Below, one piece after another: positions 32,325-43,512 of a stretch of 64,000 bases of DNA. The notes under the pieces are model-generated. The model was not told where the DNA came from, ran no database searches, and saw only the letters and a list, made by a program, of their open reading frames with translations. Source of the stretch: Haemaphysalis longicornis (lineage: Eukaryota; Arthropoda; Arachnida; Ixodida; Ixodidae); the NCBI GenBank assembly GCA_013339765.2, contig CM023449.1:225279212-225343211 (forward strand), in the 5' to 3' direction. The position numbers were made by a program, and so were the translations under genes. How positions within the stretch are numbered: the stretch's first letter is position 1; each line of letters begins with the position of its first letter.

Positions 32325-33440
32325 ATAGACTTTATTGAAACCATAAAAAACTTGGGATGATCAAGCTGGGCTGGTCCCTACGTGCATAGTCCCACTGGTC
32401 CTGCAGGCCCCACCCGCTAAAGATATCGGCTCGCATTGACCCTGCACGTCCGAAGCTCTGACGATCCTCTCCCATGTGTTGGGGTGGTCTCGGAGTCGCG
32501 CAGCGTCTTGAGGTGCCGGATGGTTGGGGCAGGCAACGACCATGGGGTAGATGGTGCCGTGGGCCTCTTGGAAGTTTTGTCATGCAGGTGAGAGGTAGAG
32601 CGGGGGGTAGAGCAGGTTCATTCGGATGTTGTTGGGTAGGTATTGTTCTGGTGCAGACGTTGCTTGACTTGTTCCCCCTTGTCAAGCAATTGTGAGGGGG
32701 CGGCACAGTGCGCTGTGGCTCCAGATAGTGTTTTGTCATGCTTCTAAAGGTGGTAAGGGGGGTAGGTAGGTGCAATCGCTCTTTCTGGTCTTTGTCCCCT
32801 TAAAGCGTGGCATGGGCTCTAGCTTCTTCGCGTGCCAAGTGATGGGCTCGGGCATTACCCTCACTTCGGTCTCAGTATGGGACGGACTCCAGATGATGCT
32901 GATGGTCCGCTTTCCTCTTAGGTGGTTCGTGGTAGTCGAGGATGTGATGAGCATCAGGTCAAATAAGACACGTAGGCAAGCACGGTAGTCAGTGTAGATG
33001 TAACGGGGGTGCTGGATGATGGCGAGAGCAATGGCCACCTGCTCATCAATCGAAATTTCTTCCCCTATAGGGGTGCGAACAGAGGCGACTTGTCGTCCCC
33101 AGTACAAGCCAGGGCAACCACTTCATCTGCAGAGACCAGTGCTGCGCCTGTATAGGTAACTCTGTGAGGGGTTGTGTTCTAAGGCATCTTTCCGAGTGCT
33201 TTGGCACGTGCTTCTCGCCTGCCTTTGTGTTTCGTTGAGTTCATGTTTTTTGGTATTGGGCGGACGTCGATAAGAGACCTCCAGGCAGGTGAAATTTTCC
33301 TGGGTCTTCACCGACGTGGATGGGGTTGAGGTTGATTAAGGATGGTCTTTCCTGCTGGTGTGTTACCAAGTCTAACCAGTTGGATAACACAAGGAGCCTA
33401 ACCGATTCCGCAAGGTTTTTGTGGGCGCTCAACTCCATAA
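32325..33440 (-). mobile_element. I-like LINE 3' part with polyadenylation-type tail
   Basis: On the - strand: NLAESVRLLVLSNWLDLVTH near 33400, then an RNase H remnant (DEQVAIALAIIQHPRYIYTD and SIIWSPSHTETEV) at 32830-33060, then a C-terminal region in shifted frames ending in AATAAAGTCTATCCCTCTC near 32330. It abuts the 3' flank of the EB-module gene in opposite orientation. Frames are broken. Confidence 0.8.
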
Positions 33441-33699
33441 GTTTCTGCGTGGATGGCGAGGCTGCAAGATGCAGGGCCGTTTTTTTCGTTTTTCAGAGCA
33501 TATTTTCCACTTGAATTTTCCGCTTTTAACAGCATATTTTCATGTAGGGAGTCACTCGGCGGGCGTGATTTCAGCTTTTACGTATACATGGTGTCTATTG
33601 GTAACTCCCCGGTAGGCAGTTCACACTGTAGCATGAGGATAGGCGGGAATCTGTTGTTCATGGCGAAGGTGACCCATAATTAGGACTGGTTGCATGGAA
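33441..33699. other. Unassigned sequence
   Basis: May be the further 5' part of the LINE on the left, but no motif confirms it. Confidence 0.35.
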
Positions 33700-35960
33700 G
33701 ACCTTATGGTGTTTGGTGGTGTCTTGTTGGATTGAGGGCCTTAACACCCTCTGATTTCAATTTCTAGTTGGACTTTTGAGGGAGGTTTCTGCATGGGCTC
33801 CCTGTGTTCATTGACGGCTTCTTGGAGTGTATCATGTGGAGACCCATGCCCAGTTAGGACGGTTTGGAGGTTGATAAGGTGCATGTCTGCATAGAAGGAA
33901 TTGTACCTTATGGTGTTTGTTATAGTCTGCGGGAAATGGGGAAGAGAGATTAAAGAGGATTGGAGCTTGTTGGACTGCCAGGGCCTTGAGAAGGTGCCCC
34001 TCTATCGGGAAGCCGAGTTCTACAAGCCTTTTGAGGTGCCATTTGATGCATCTTGATTTTCGCGTGGTTCTGTTAAAAGTAATGTGTCACGGCTCAACAA
34101 TGCTGTTTAGCGTGGAACTTGGAGTTGCATTGCTGCTAAAGCCGCAAAAAGTACGGTGACGAGAGAAAGTGCGATAAAGTCTACCGGTTTGGAGGTTGAT
34201 AAGGTAATGTAATCGTTTTTGGTTTAATTGGTGAACATAGAAGCTGAGTAATTAAGGAGGTTGGGGATTTGTGTGCGCCATCCCCGGCCTTCTTTCGGTT
34301 GTGGGGTTGATACCCTCGGGAAATGGGGAAGAGAGATTAAAGAGGATTGGAGCGAGGCTCACACAATCATTATTGGGTATTATAGATGTGTGGCAAAATA
34401 TTAAGGTGCCCCTGTCACACTGATCTTTATTAGGTATTATAGAGCTGTCCGTACAAGCCACCCATATTTTCGCTGTAACGCGCGTTAGTCTTAAAAGTCA
34501 ACAGCGCGAATGTAGCTTTACAGCAAATAGGCGCGACTTTTGCGTCCAATGCAATTAAAAATACCAAGAAAGCGTGCCGGGCGCGCGCACGTGAGCGCAG
34601 GTCCCGGCAATCGCCCGGCAGCAAAACATTGCGGGAAAATGGTTTAAAGCCGCAAAAAGTCAACGTGTGACGAGAGAAAGTGCGATAAAGTCTACCAAAT
34701 CGCGACGACCGCCCGTTTTTGGTTTAATTGGTGAACAATCCGCACGTTGGTCAAGCCAAGTATAAGTAATGTAGGGAGATCGACCAAGACTTATTTGTGT
34801 GCCATCCCCGGCCTTCTCCTTCGTTAAAAATTCAAGTGCCAAGTGAAGAAACAGAACAGGTAAGGGAAGAAAAAACCCAGTGATACCCTCGTCTACCCTT
34901 GAGACTCACCAGCTCACACTAACTATATGAGAAATGCACTGTATTATCGAGAAGACTTTGGGGGTGTACGGAAGGAGAGCCAAAATATTAACTCGCACAA
35001 TCTTTATTAGGTATTATAGATGTGTATCGTTGGCCAAAATATTAACGCGCGTGCCGAGGGTCTTTCAACAGGCTTTACAGCAAATCGTTTAAGTAACCGT
35101 GCCCACATTGCGTACTCACTTTGACCACAATTAAAAATACCAAGAAATCAACTGCCGGCGCGCGCACGTCAACGAACAGGCCTCCCGGCTCACTCGACGC
35201 CCGGCAGCAAAACCGGGATTTTTTTATTTTGCGGTTGTGCGGTCGTGATGGCCGCGTCGCGACGGCGTGTCCCCTCACAAGCGATAAAATGTCAAGCCAA
35301 GTGGAAGACCGTAACAATGTGATAACACCCTCTGATTTCAATTTCCTTTCGACCAAGACTTCTGCAGGCTCCCTGGCAGTTTTAAAAATTCAAGTGCCAA
35401 GTGCGGAAGAAACAGAACAGTTTAAGGGAAGGAAAAAACCCAGTGTTTCGAAATGAATGCTCGTTACGCCTTAAGGTGGACGCGACTCACCAGACTAACT
35501 ATACAAGCCGACCCGCGCGCCGCTGCGGAGGATAGAGTCACTAACGACAGGAGGACCAAGAATTAAATTTTTGGGTCGTGGAAGGAGACGCTGGCTATCG
35601 ATCGTTGTGTACGAAGCCGAGGGAAATCAAGGAACGGTTTAAGTAACCGTGCCCACATTTTTCATTCACTTTCGTGCTTCTTAGAATCTTGGAAGACCGT
35701 GGTGTCTGATAACACCCTCTGATTTCAATTTCCTTTTGGATTCTGAATTGACGCGATGTTTCGACGAAGTTGGACGCGGATTACTCTACAAGCCGACCCG
35801 CGCGCCGCTCGCGGAGGATAGATGTCACTAACGACAGGAGGACCAAGAATTAAATTTTTGTGTCGTGTGCTGGCACCGAGGTATAATTTTTCATTATCTG
35901 GAATCTTTGTGAAATTTATGCCACACTGGCTTTTCAAGGGTATTGATCATACATATAGCT
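33700..35960 (+). repeat. Patchwork of short shuffled direct repeats
   Basis: Many words recur two or three times, in different order and with different joins: 'GGGAAATGGGGAAGAGAGAT...GGATTGGAGC' at 33934 and 34317; 'GAGAGAAAGTGCGATAAAGT' at 34161 and 34672; 'TTTTTGGTTTAATTGGTGAA' at 34207 and 34715; 'TGTGTGCCATCCCCGGCCTT' at 34270 and 34797; 'TTAGGTATTATAGA' at 34425 and 35009; 'AATTAAAAATACCAAGAAA' at 34552 and 35128; 'GGTTTAAGTAACCGTGCCCA' at 35086 and 35636; 'ACACCCTCTGATTTCAATTT' at 33745, 35326 and 35710; 'AAGCCGACCCGCGCGCCGCT' at 35505 and 35791. No open frame of interest. Confidence 0.85.
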
Positions 35961-36557
35961 TTCACGTGACATCGCCGCCGGTCTTTCTGGAGTACTGCAC
36001 TCATCATTCGCAGTGCTGCTCGAGATAACAGCAGCGGTAAGTTCACGGCCTTACACCGCAGAAGCAGTACTACAACATCGCAGCTACAGCGACGTCAGCG
36101 TAGGCATGATTTCAGCAAGCGTAACTGGCGTGCTCTCAGATATGAGTGCTCCCTCAGATTATGTAACCGCACAAGTCCGATTTACATCGTAGTGTATGGC
36201 CGTAGCATGACCATCGGAGGAAATGCTGCTTATGCAGACGCTGTTTCAGGGCAGTGAAATTAGAATCAGCTCCATGCATATGCCGGTTATGCCACGACGG
36301 GCTGTGACACACAACTGGCGTTCATACAGACCGAATGTACCACACTAAGATCGCGCAAAAACATTTAAGCTCTCGTAAATACACCACATTTGCGAACAGT
36401 GTGACTCGTCCACATAAATATGCCTTGCCAGCGTATACAAACGGTACATGTCAGTAGTGAACGTGCCGTAAAAGCAGCAGCGACAGGGGGTAGCGGACAG
36501 GAGCTCCCGGGGCTACTTTCGAAACAGGCCGTTAGGGGGATTTCAGTGGCGCCCCTA
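35961..36557. other. Unassigned sequence
   Basis: No gene seen. A GTAAGT donor-like site at about 36039 has no supported exon. Confidence 0.45.
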
Positions 36558-36765
36558 CAGTCAGAGCTCGAGGAGTATATATGGTGTTTAAGTCGCAACG
36601 TGTATAATGCCCGAAACTTTGGGCTGGCAAATTACAGTTGCGCTCAGAGGTGGGATTCATACAGTCAGGGCTCGAGGAGTATATATGGTGTTTAAGTCGC
36701 AACGTGTATAATGCGCGAAACTTTGGGCTGGCAAATTACAGTTGCGCTCAGAGGTGGGATTCATA
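36558..36765 (+). repeat. Tandem duplication, 104-bp unit, two copies
   Basis: 36558-36661 and 36662-36765 are nearly identical, each starting CAGTCAGRGCTCGAGGAGT and ending GGTGGGATTCATA. The few differences include A/G at the seventh base and CCC/CGC near 'AATGCSCG'. The high identity implies a recent event. Confidence 0.95.
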
Positions 36766-36769
36766 CAAC

Positions 36770-37260
36770 GTCATCATCACCAGCCTATCTACGCAAACTG
36801 CAGGGCAAAGGCCTCTCCCATTATTCTCCAAATACCCCGGTCGTGCGCTAACTGCGACCAATTTATCCCCGCAAACTTCTTTCTCTCATCTACCCATCTA
36901 ATTTTCTGCCGCACCCTGCTACACTCGCCTTCTCTAGGGATCCTTTCTGTTACCCTTAATGACCAACGGTTATCTTGCCTTCGCATTACGTGCCCTGCCC
37001 ACGTCCATTTCTTCTTCTTAATTTCTACTAATATGTCCTTAACACGTGTTTGTTCCCTGACCCAGTCCGCTTTCTTCTTGTCCCTTTATGGTACCCCTAT
37101 CATTTTCCGCTCCATTGCTCGCTGAGTCGTCCTCAATTTAAGCTGAACCCTCTTAGTGAGCCTCCAAGTTTCTGCCCCGTAGGTGAGTACCGGTAAGATG
37201 CAGCTGTCATACACTTTCTTCTTCAGGTACTCATACAACGTAGAATATGCAAATAAATTG
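36770..37260 (-). mobile_element. RTE-like LINE 3' end
   Basis: - strand translation: VYDSCILPVLTYGAETWRLT, then KLRTTQRAMERKMIGV, a shifted DKKKADWVREQTRVKDILVE, KWTWAGHVMRRQDNRWSLRV and a C-terminal RW...W..LA.DR..W segment. This is the conserved C-terminus of RTE-like endonuclease/reverse transcriptase proteins. The 3' end has GATGATGACG, in keeping with short simple 3' repeats of RTE elements. It is 5'-truncated and has one frameshift. Confidence 0.8.
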
Positions 37261-38939
37261 ATCCACTGATAGACAGTTGATGGTGTAATACTTCCAACAT
37301 AATAAAACGACCTTGCTTTCATGCACAGTGCCAGGAATTGGTCGCCCCCAACCCCACAATCAGCGCAAAATAAAACAATATTTCTTCTTTAATTTCTAAG
37401 AAACAAAGGCAAAATAATTAGTCTCTGTTCCCCCCCCCCCCCCCCCACTGCGAAAGTGGATGTCCAGCAAAGCTGTTGTAAACCACCAGGGGTATGAAAT
37501 GTTCCTTGGCGTCTCGGAGGTTTGTTGCTTGCGGAGGGTTGTTGCGAGTACCGGCACTCTTGTCTCGGTTGTTCCGCCGCCTCCATGATCTTTAGTCAGG
37601 TCGCATTACATGACGTTTGTTTATGCTGGGACGGTTCATCGGCACCGCCATATTGTTGTCTATGCGTTTTAGTCGGTCAACTTTGGTAGGCTGAGCTTTT
37701 CCTCTCTCGTGTTCGGCGGCGCGCGACTGACGTTGTTCCGAATGCGAATCCAAGATAACGCGTGTAACAGCGCTTCAGCAGCAGAAGTGAGTCAAAAGAT
37801 GCCGTTTTGCTGCATCTTCGGTAATGTTCCGGTCTAATTTAACGACGAGGCCGTAGATGCGGCAATCTCGCAATACTGATGAACGACAAAATGACCGCCG
37901 CTCTTGACGCGTACCTCAGTGGTGGTACTCTAATAACTTATCTACTGACACTACGCTCGGCTTCTCTGGCGGCAAATGATGGGTCCTGCCCGCTGACGCA
38001 TGCGCTCAGTGTCTTGGGAAAGAACTGGTCTAGTCTTGCCTATCTTTCAAAGGCAATCTGAAAACAGAACGTTTGCCAGTAACAAATGGTGTGGGGTCCC
38101 ATTGTTAAGAGGCGCCTTATCATCCATAATGCGGCCTCAAGGCTTGTTTTGAGGTTTTTCTAAACTAATACTGATCTCTATACTGTTTCCCTGATTAGCC
38201 TGAGACATGCGCTCGGCGTCTTACGCCTTTGCGCCTTGGAGTTTTTCCCGCGGAGATGAAACTTTTGGAGGTGGAGGAACAAAGCTTTGCTGCAAAAGTG
38301 GGCGCATCATCTTTTATTTCATTCAACCAGATGTCTAAGCATTCTTAGGTTAGGCTAAAAATAAGAAACTGGAGACTGTAGCCTGAGGTGGCAGAGACAC
38401 GGGTACTGCCTCACGTACTCTCATTGCACCTGCTTAGCAGGTTAGTTGTTTCATACAGGATGGGTTATTTTAAAGCATGCGAAATTGTCCAAATAACGCG
38501 CCAAAGTAAACAGGATCACCCTATAGGTTTTGTGTCTGAAACACGACCGTCTTTGTAAGTAGCGATCTGCGGATACGCGACTATTCTGCGTGCCAATTTT
38601 GTTTTTGGTTGTTTGGCTGTTCTTAGTTTTCTTCCCGGCGACATTGCACCGTCTTGTGGGGCATTTTGCCCTTATTTACGGAATTAGACGTAATCTATAG
38701 TCTGCTATTTGCCCACAATTTACGTGCTTGCACGGTCTACCGTCGTTGTTCTCTGGTCTTTTGGTCAAATCGTTGCATTTACTCTTTGCCGATTCACCTG
38801 GGAGGGAGTGCAGAATTCCCGGGATCTCGGTGGTGTCCCTAATTGAAGAGCGTCCGCGGCTGCTCTCCACAGCAGCCGAGGCTGTGAAAGCAGCAGTCAA
38901 AGCCGCTGCTCAAAGCAGCTCAAAGCAGCAGTAGCGGCT
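37261..38939. other. Unassigned sequence, possible promoter/first exon
   Basis: A poly-C run lies at 37431-37446. Around 37640-37790 a CG-rich stretch has a YY1-like CGCCATATTG, then a GTGAGT donor at about 37787, which could be a 5' untranslated exon. A run of 'CAAAGCAGC' words at 38880-38935 forms an imperfect inverted repeat with GCTGCTGCTG downstream. None of this is firm. Confidence 0.3.
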
Positions 38940-39062
38940 GCTGCTGTTTTGAGCGGCTACTGACCACAAGGGTGCAGGTTCGATCAGCGCACCCAGCGGT
39001 CGTTTTTCTGATATGAAAGATGGAAATGTCCATGGGCCGAGATTTCGGCGCATCATAAAAAA
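38940..39062 (+). mobile_element. Diverged Ruka-like SINE fragment
   Basis: Contains the B-box-like GCAGGTTCGATC, then the family body in order (CGGTCGTTTTTCTGAT, AATGTCCATG, CGAGATTTCGGCGCAT) and ends where the full copies would continue with TTAAAGATCCCC. Truncated and old. Confidence 0.65.
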
Positions 39063-40159
39063 TCCCATGTAGTCTCATGTCTCTGTCGGCCTGCAATATA
39101 CCGTGTGCAATAGCGTCGGGGCATCAAACACGCCAATATTTTTTGAGAAGTCGGTTTGTTTCCACGGGAAAAAAGCCCACCACGTGGTTTAAAATTATTT
39201 CGCGCCAAATTCCTACACAAACAATATCGGCTCCTCTTTTGCTGCATTCAGCCATAGAATTAGCAAACAACCAAAAGGTTGAATTTTCTATAACGACATC
39301 CTCACTTACTTCAACCTTTAACGTATCTAGACGGGTCATCATGGTGAAAGCACCGAGCCCCGTTCGCAAGGAAATGTTCCGATATTTGTCTCACAAACGT
39401 ATCTCATGCCTATCACCTATACAAAGCATTGGGCGCACAATAAACATTGTCCTAGCATGCGCAAAGACCCGTCATCATCACCAGAACGGTAACTCCCTCA
39501 CTAGGACGGAAAATTCTCTAACAACCAGCGTGGGGTCATCGCCCGCTGATGAGAAACAGTGGCGAGTAAGCAGAGAAGCGTAGCGCGTACCGTTCTTCCA
39601 TTCGTCTAGAGTGGGGTTATGATTCGTGTCTCTCTCACAGAGAGACAGTGAAACGGGTACAGTCTAGCGGAATGAGTAGGTAAACCACGGTCCGGGTGAA
39701 CAAAAAAGACACGGACATTTCATCAGCTTCAGGAGAGCAAATAGACAAAGAGACAGCAAACGGTTCAGGAAAGCAAATTGATAAAGGAAAATCACTACCA
39801 ACAACTCTCCAACTTAACTTAAATACGAAAAATAACAATACTTGACGTACTCAAAAGAAAAAAAATAAGGTCCTGCGTTTTTGCAGCCGCCCCTTTCCAT
39901 AAAGGTGATTTCCCTAGCCAGCCGGGTGAACTTCCCGAGCGTTGTATTCCCACACAAGGGCCGAGCGCCAGGCCAGGGAGTCGCTTGTACGTATTTTACC
40001 GGAAGGTGCCCGGCGCCACCAAGGCGCAGGAATGCACATGGTGCCTTCCACAGCCACGGTGGATGCTCAACTCGCAACCGCCTCTGGCAGGACATACCGC
40101 CGACACTTTCACCCCCGTAGTGCATGCTTTTTAAATGTCGCGGTATATGCTACCAACTC
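39063..40159. other. Unassigned sequence
   Basis: A 168-codon + frame (39077-39583) has no recognisable domain, no signal peptide and ordinary composition, so I do not call it. A GC-richer island at 39880-40110 is also without a clear exon structure. Confidence 0.4.
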
Positions 40160-40700
40160 TTGTTAACGCAGTTGTATTCGCACAAAATAAACAAGAATGC
40201 ATACCATCCAAACCGTAAAAATGGAAGTTTGCCCCAGCACATTCGGGTTTTCCTTTTTATAGTGAAGCCTTGGTGTTCTTATTGATGGCGTCTGCAACGC
40301 GATAACGGGTGAAGTGAAAGAAAAAAAATATCTGCGGAAATTCAGAGAATTGTCTAGTAATGCGTAGCATTCATATGCAGCTTGTCTAGAATGGGAGTTC
40401 TTTACATCCAAATGTTTCGGTTTTTCATATTTCCCTTCGACCACTTATCTCCATTTACGCAATTGTAACCATTACAGGTGCAACTTCCGCCAAATTTGCA
40501 TTTTTTGTGGAATGCAGAACGTTACAAGGTTCGCTACTTTTTGCTGTACTTATCAATTTTTCTTATTTCTTTATTTTTTTATTGGCATCTTGGTGGAAAT
40601 CCAGAGCAATGCACGGTTCGCCACTTCCCCTTATTTTTTTCAATATTTTATTTCTTTGTTTTTCAAAAATTGGGAAGCGTGCAGCGTTTAGTCCAGACAC
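40160..40700 (-). repeat. Third, inverted copy of the satellite-bearing unit
   Basis: Reverse-complemented, this region has the satellite words (GCGAACCTTGTAACG, TGCACCTGTAATGGTTAC, GGAGATAAGTGGTCG) followed by GAATGCTACGCATTAC and ATTCTCTGAATTTCCGC, in the same order as 4978-5190 and 58780-58950. So the unit is a mobile or duplicated block beyond the tandem pair. Confidence 0.75.
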
Positions 40701-41659
40701 GTTCGGAATAGGCTTCTAGTGGAAAAAGGAGAGGGAGTCTTGAAACGTTTGTACACCGTTGCACGCAGTTGCGTACCTACTGCTTTTATCTTGACATAAT
40801 ATGCACACCGGCCCGACAGGATTGTGTAAAAGAAGACTTATGGAGCCCCGTACCAAGGTGCAGATATAACAGTATGGACACTGGCACAACTCTTGCACAT
40901 GTGGGGGTTACCCGTTACTTGTTTGGAGACCTGAAGGTATATGAACAGAAACACCAGATCACCAATGGTGTTGTAACGGCGGCAAAGATGGCAGCTACTG
41001 CATCGCCATGGGAATTAGTGGTGATGGTTCATGGGCGGCGACCCACAGAAACGACTTTTATATAAGGGTTTTTCAATAAGAATGAGTTCATTATTAGCAC
41101 TTGTACTGGCCTTACCCGCGAAATACCAACTCCCGTCTTTTTGTCGTGTTTTCCCCCCGTTACGACAGTCCCTTTTTATGCTGATCCTGGACGACTTACT
41201 GTCTCGGTCCGGAGACTTTATGGCGTACAGAAAGACCCACAGTCTTCATTGTTTTTGTAGGCGGCAGCATTCGTTGGGCTATATAAACGCAAAAATATTG
41301 GTCTGTCTGTATATCTGACGGTCTGTCCCTCGATTCCGCCTCGAGGCCAAAATAAAAATATTCAAAAACGAGGCGTTCAAAAATATTAAAAAAACCCAAG
41401 GTACTAAATCCGGTGGCAATGTTCATACCTGTCAATACTGTTTAGCAAGAAGAGAAAAATTCGCATATTTGAGGCAAAATATTAATACATTTGCAACATT
41501 TGAGAACATTTGCAATGTTCAATATGAACATTTCAACATATCAGAACATTTGCAATGTTCGTTTAATTAAAAATACACGGCTGCTTTATTTTTGCTAGAG
41601 CAAAAAATAAGCCTAGAAAAAAATGGTAGATGGCACGTAAGCAGTAGAACTCAAGAAAA
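40701..41659. other. Unassigned sequence
   Basis: Low-complexity ACATTTGCAA words at 41488-41560. No supported gene. Confidence 0.45.
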
Positions 41660-42170
41660 TTGAATTGATTTGAGTGAGCGACAACATTTATTTGCCCATA
41701 GATGGGAGTTAGGGAAGGGAAGTCTTGATGAGAACCCCTCAATCGGCAGCCAGGAGTCCTTTCCTGGGGGCGGCCTGGGCCATCTGGACCAAATGGACCT
41801 GCTCTCCCGGGTCCAAGCAGAGCAGCACTTTGTTTTACTGGTCGGACCTTCTGATGTTACCGCTAACTTCTGACCTTTATTCCTTTGATTTCTGTATCCC
41901 TTGTTGGGGCAAGCCCAGACCATGTCTTGCAGGTCCGCCCTGTTTCCGCACTGTTTACATGCGCTGGGATATAGCGCTGGGGGTAGCAGCGGTTCAACGA
42001 CACCGGGTTCGGGAAGGTGTTTGTTTGGAGAAGGTGCCACGTCACTACCTTCCAGCGTTCCAGCGCGAGACGTAAACGAGTGTCCCGATGTTTTTTCAGT
42101 ACTTGTTGAAGCGTTCTAGAAAAAAACCACACAGCGCGAACGAAACCCAACCGAGGCATAGAAATGCGTA
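41660..42170 (-). mobile_element. I-like LINE 3' end
   Basis: - strand: the C..CG...H-like knuckle SACKQCGNRADLQDMVWACP, a shifted C-terminal LEQ/AARKGLL-like region, and a 3' end with AATAAATGTTGTCGCTCACTC. 5'-truncated. Confidence 0.75.
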
Positions 42171-42672
42171 GAGCACAAACGGGCGCTGACCAACAACTGT
42201 TTATTTTTTGTGCGTACAAGCAAATTTACACAAAAAAACCGAACGAGTTTCAAATATATGGACGTCCAAAGAAAGAATCGTGATCAACGAGTTTTTGATT
42301 ACAACAACGCGCCTAAGCATTCGATGACTTTATCAAAGAGTGACAAGGATAGTGTGCTTGTGCACTTGTCATTCGCTTTGATGTAATAGGCTTCTATTAT
42401 CTCCCTCTAGGTTTTATCCTAGTTCGCTTAATGAACCTATCTTCCATTAATGGCTCACAGCCGCATCTTTTACAATGGTCGCTCATGTTACCGCCTGACC
42501 TCGTTTTTTTCCATGACATGAACCAACTAGGTCGCACTAGAGTCCTGCGAAGCGTTCCAGCGTGAGGCATAAACGAGTGTACCGGTGCTTTAGTACCGTG
42601 ACTATTGACGACGACGACATGAGGCGACATGCTATGACGACGACATGAGACGCCAAGAGCCCGCCCGAGCCC
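42171..42672. other. Unassigned sequence
   Basis: A 'GCGTTCCAGCG' with 'AAACGAGTG' segment at 42548 echoes 42050-42080 in the LINE end. No gene. Confidence 0.4.
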
Positions 42673-43427
42673 TTAAAGGGACACTGAAGTGAATTTGTCA
42701 AGCTCCCGTTTTTGCTTGCACTGCGTAGACTGGCTCAAATTAGCACACTTTTTATCGTTTATTCGGTTGACAAATCGGTAATTATTTTACAAAGCGCGAA
42801 AGAAGAAAAACTACCATGCGCGGTTTGCGGCGGCCGCACCAACTAAAGCTGTGACGTTAGGAGGAGCGGGCACCGTGATTGGACGATGCCCAAGGTGAGC
42901 AACCAAACAGTTTCGGTTTCGGTTTCGGTTCTGTAAAACACAACCGTTGGCGTTGTTGGATGAGCATTCTCAATAACTCAGTAATCATCGTACCGCGTTT
43001 CTGCCATGTTGTCAGCTGTAAAAATGCATAAAGATAAGCCTCCTAGGACGGATTGGAATCGTAGCATTCACTAGCCGAAACCTACGCAGTGCATGAACGC
43101 CCTCCGCGTACCCGCAGACGCCCAAATGTCATGCGCTTTTCCCCCCATATTTGGAGCTTGCCTCTCTCATGCCTGTGTCGTAAAAAGCGTGTTCGCACCA
43201 GGCCAAGGGTCTGTTCATTCTGGCCTGTGCCCACTGCTTGCAAGCAGTCGGTGCTTATGGCAACAGCACGCCAACGAGAACTCGCTAGCGCGCCAGTGCC
43301 AGCCTGCGCGCGTTTTGTGAGCTAGTTCGTGGAGCTATGAACGTTGCGGCCCAAAACAAGGTGAACTCAATATAGAAAACATCGGCGGAAAACGAAAAAG
43401 TTAACTTACAAAAAAAAAAAAAAAAGC

Positions 43428-43512
43428 ACGTACCCGCGGGGATTCGAACGCGGTGACTTGCAAAATTCTTGCGGTGGCAAACCTAGCAACCCAGACCACT
43501 CGACCACAGATC
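43428..43512 (-). other. tRNA-like module inside element B
   Basis: - strand: TGTGGTCGAGTGGTC (A box TGGTCGAGTGG) and about 50 bases on GCGTTCGAATCCCCGCGGG (B box GTTCGAATCC). The spacing suits a Leu/Ser-like tRNA with a long variable arm. Acceptor stem pairing is not evident, so this is a tRNA-derived promoter module, not a functional tRNA gene. Confidence 0.7.

Noticed and set aside
36558..36765. CRISPR-like repeat-spacer pattern
   Set aside because: Only two long adjacent units, no spacers, and a eukaryotic context.
39077..39583. 168-codon + frame
   Set aside because: No domain, no splice-supported edges, no signal peptide and an overlapping - frame; length alone is not enough.
43428..43512. 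A real tRNA-Leu or tRNA-Ser gene
   Set aside because: A and B boxes are present, but acceptor and anticodon stems do not pair, and the same module recurs at the same place in all four TTAA elements.
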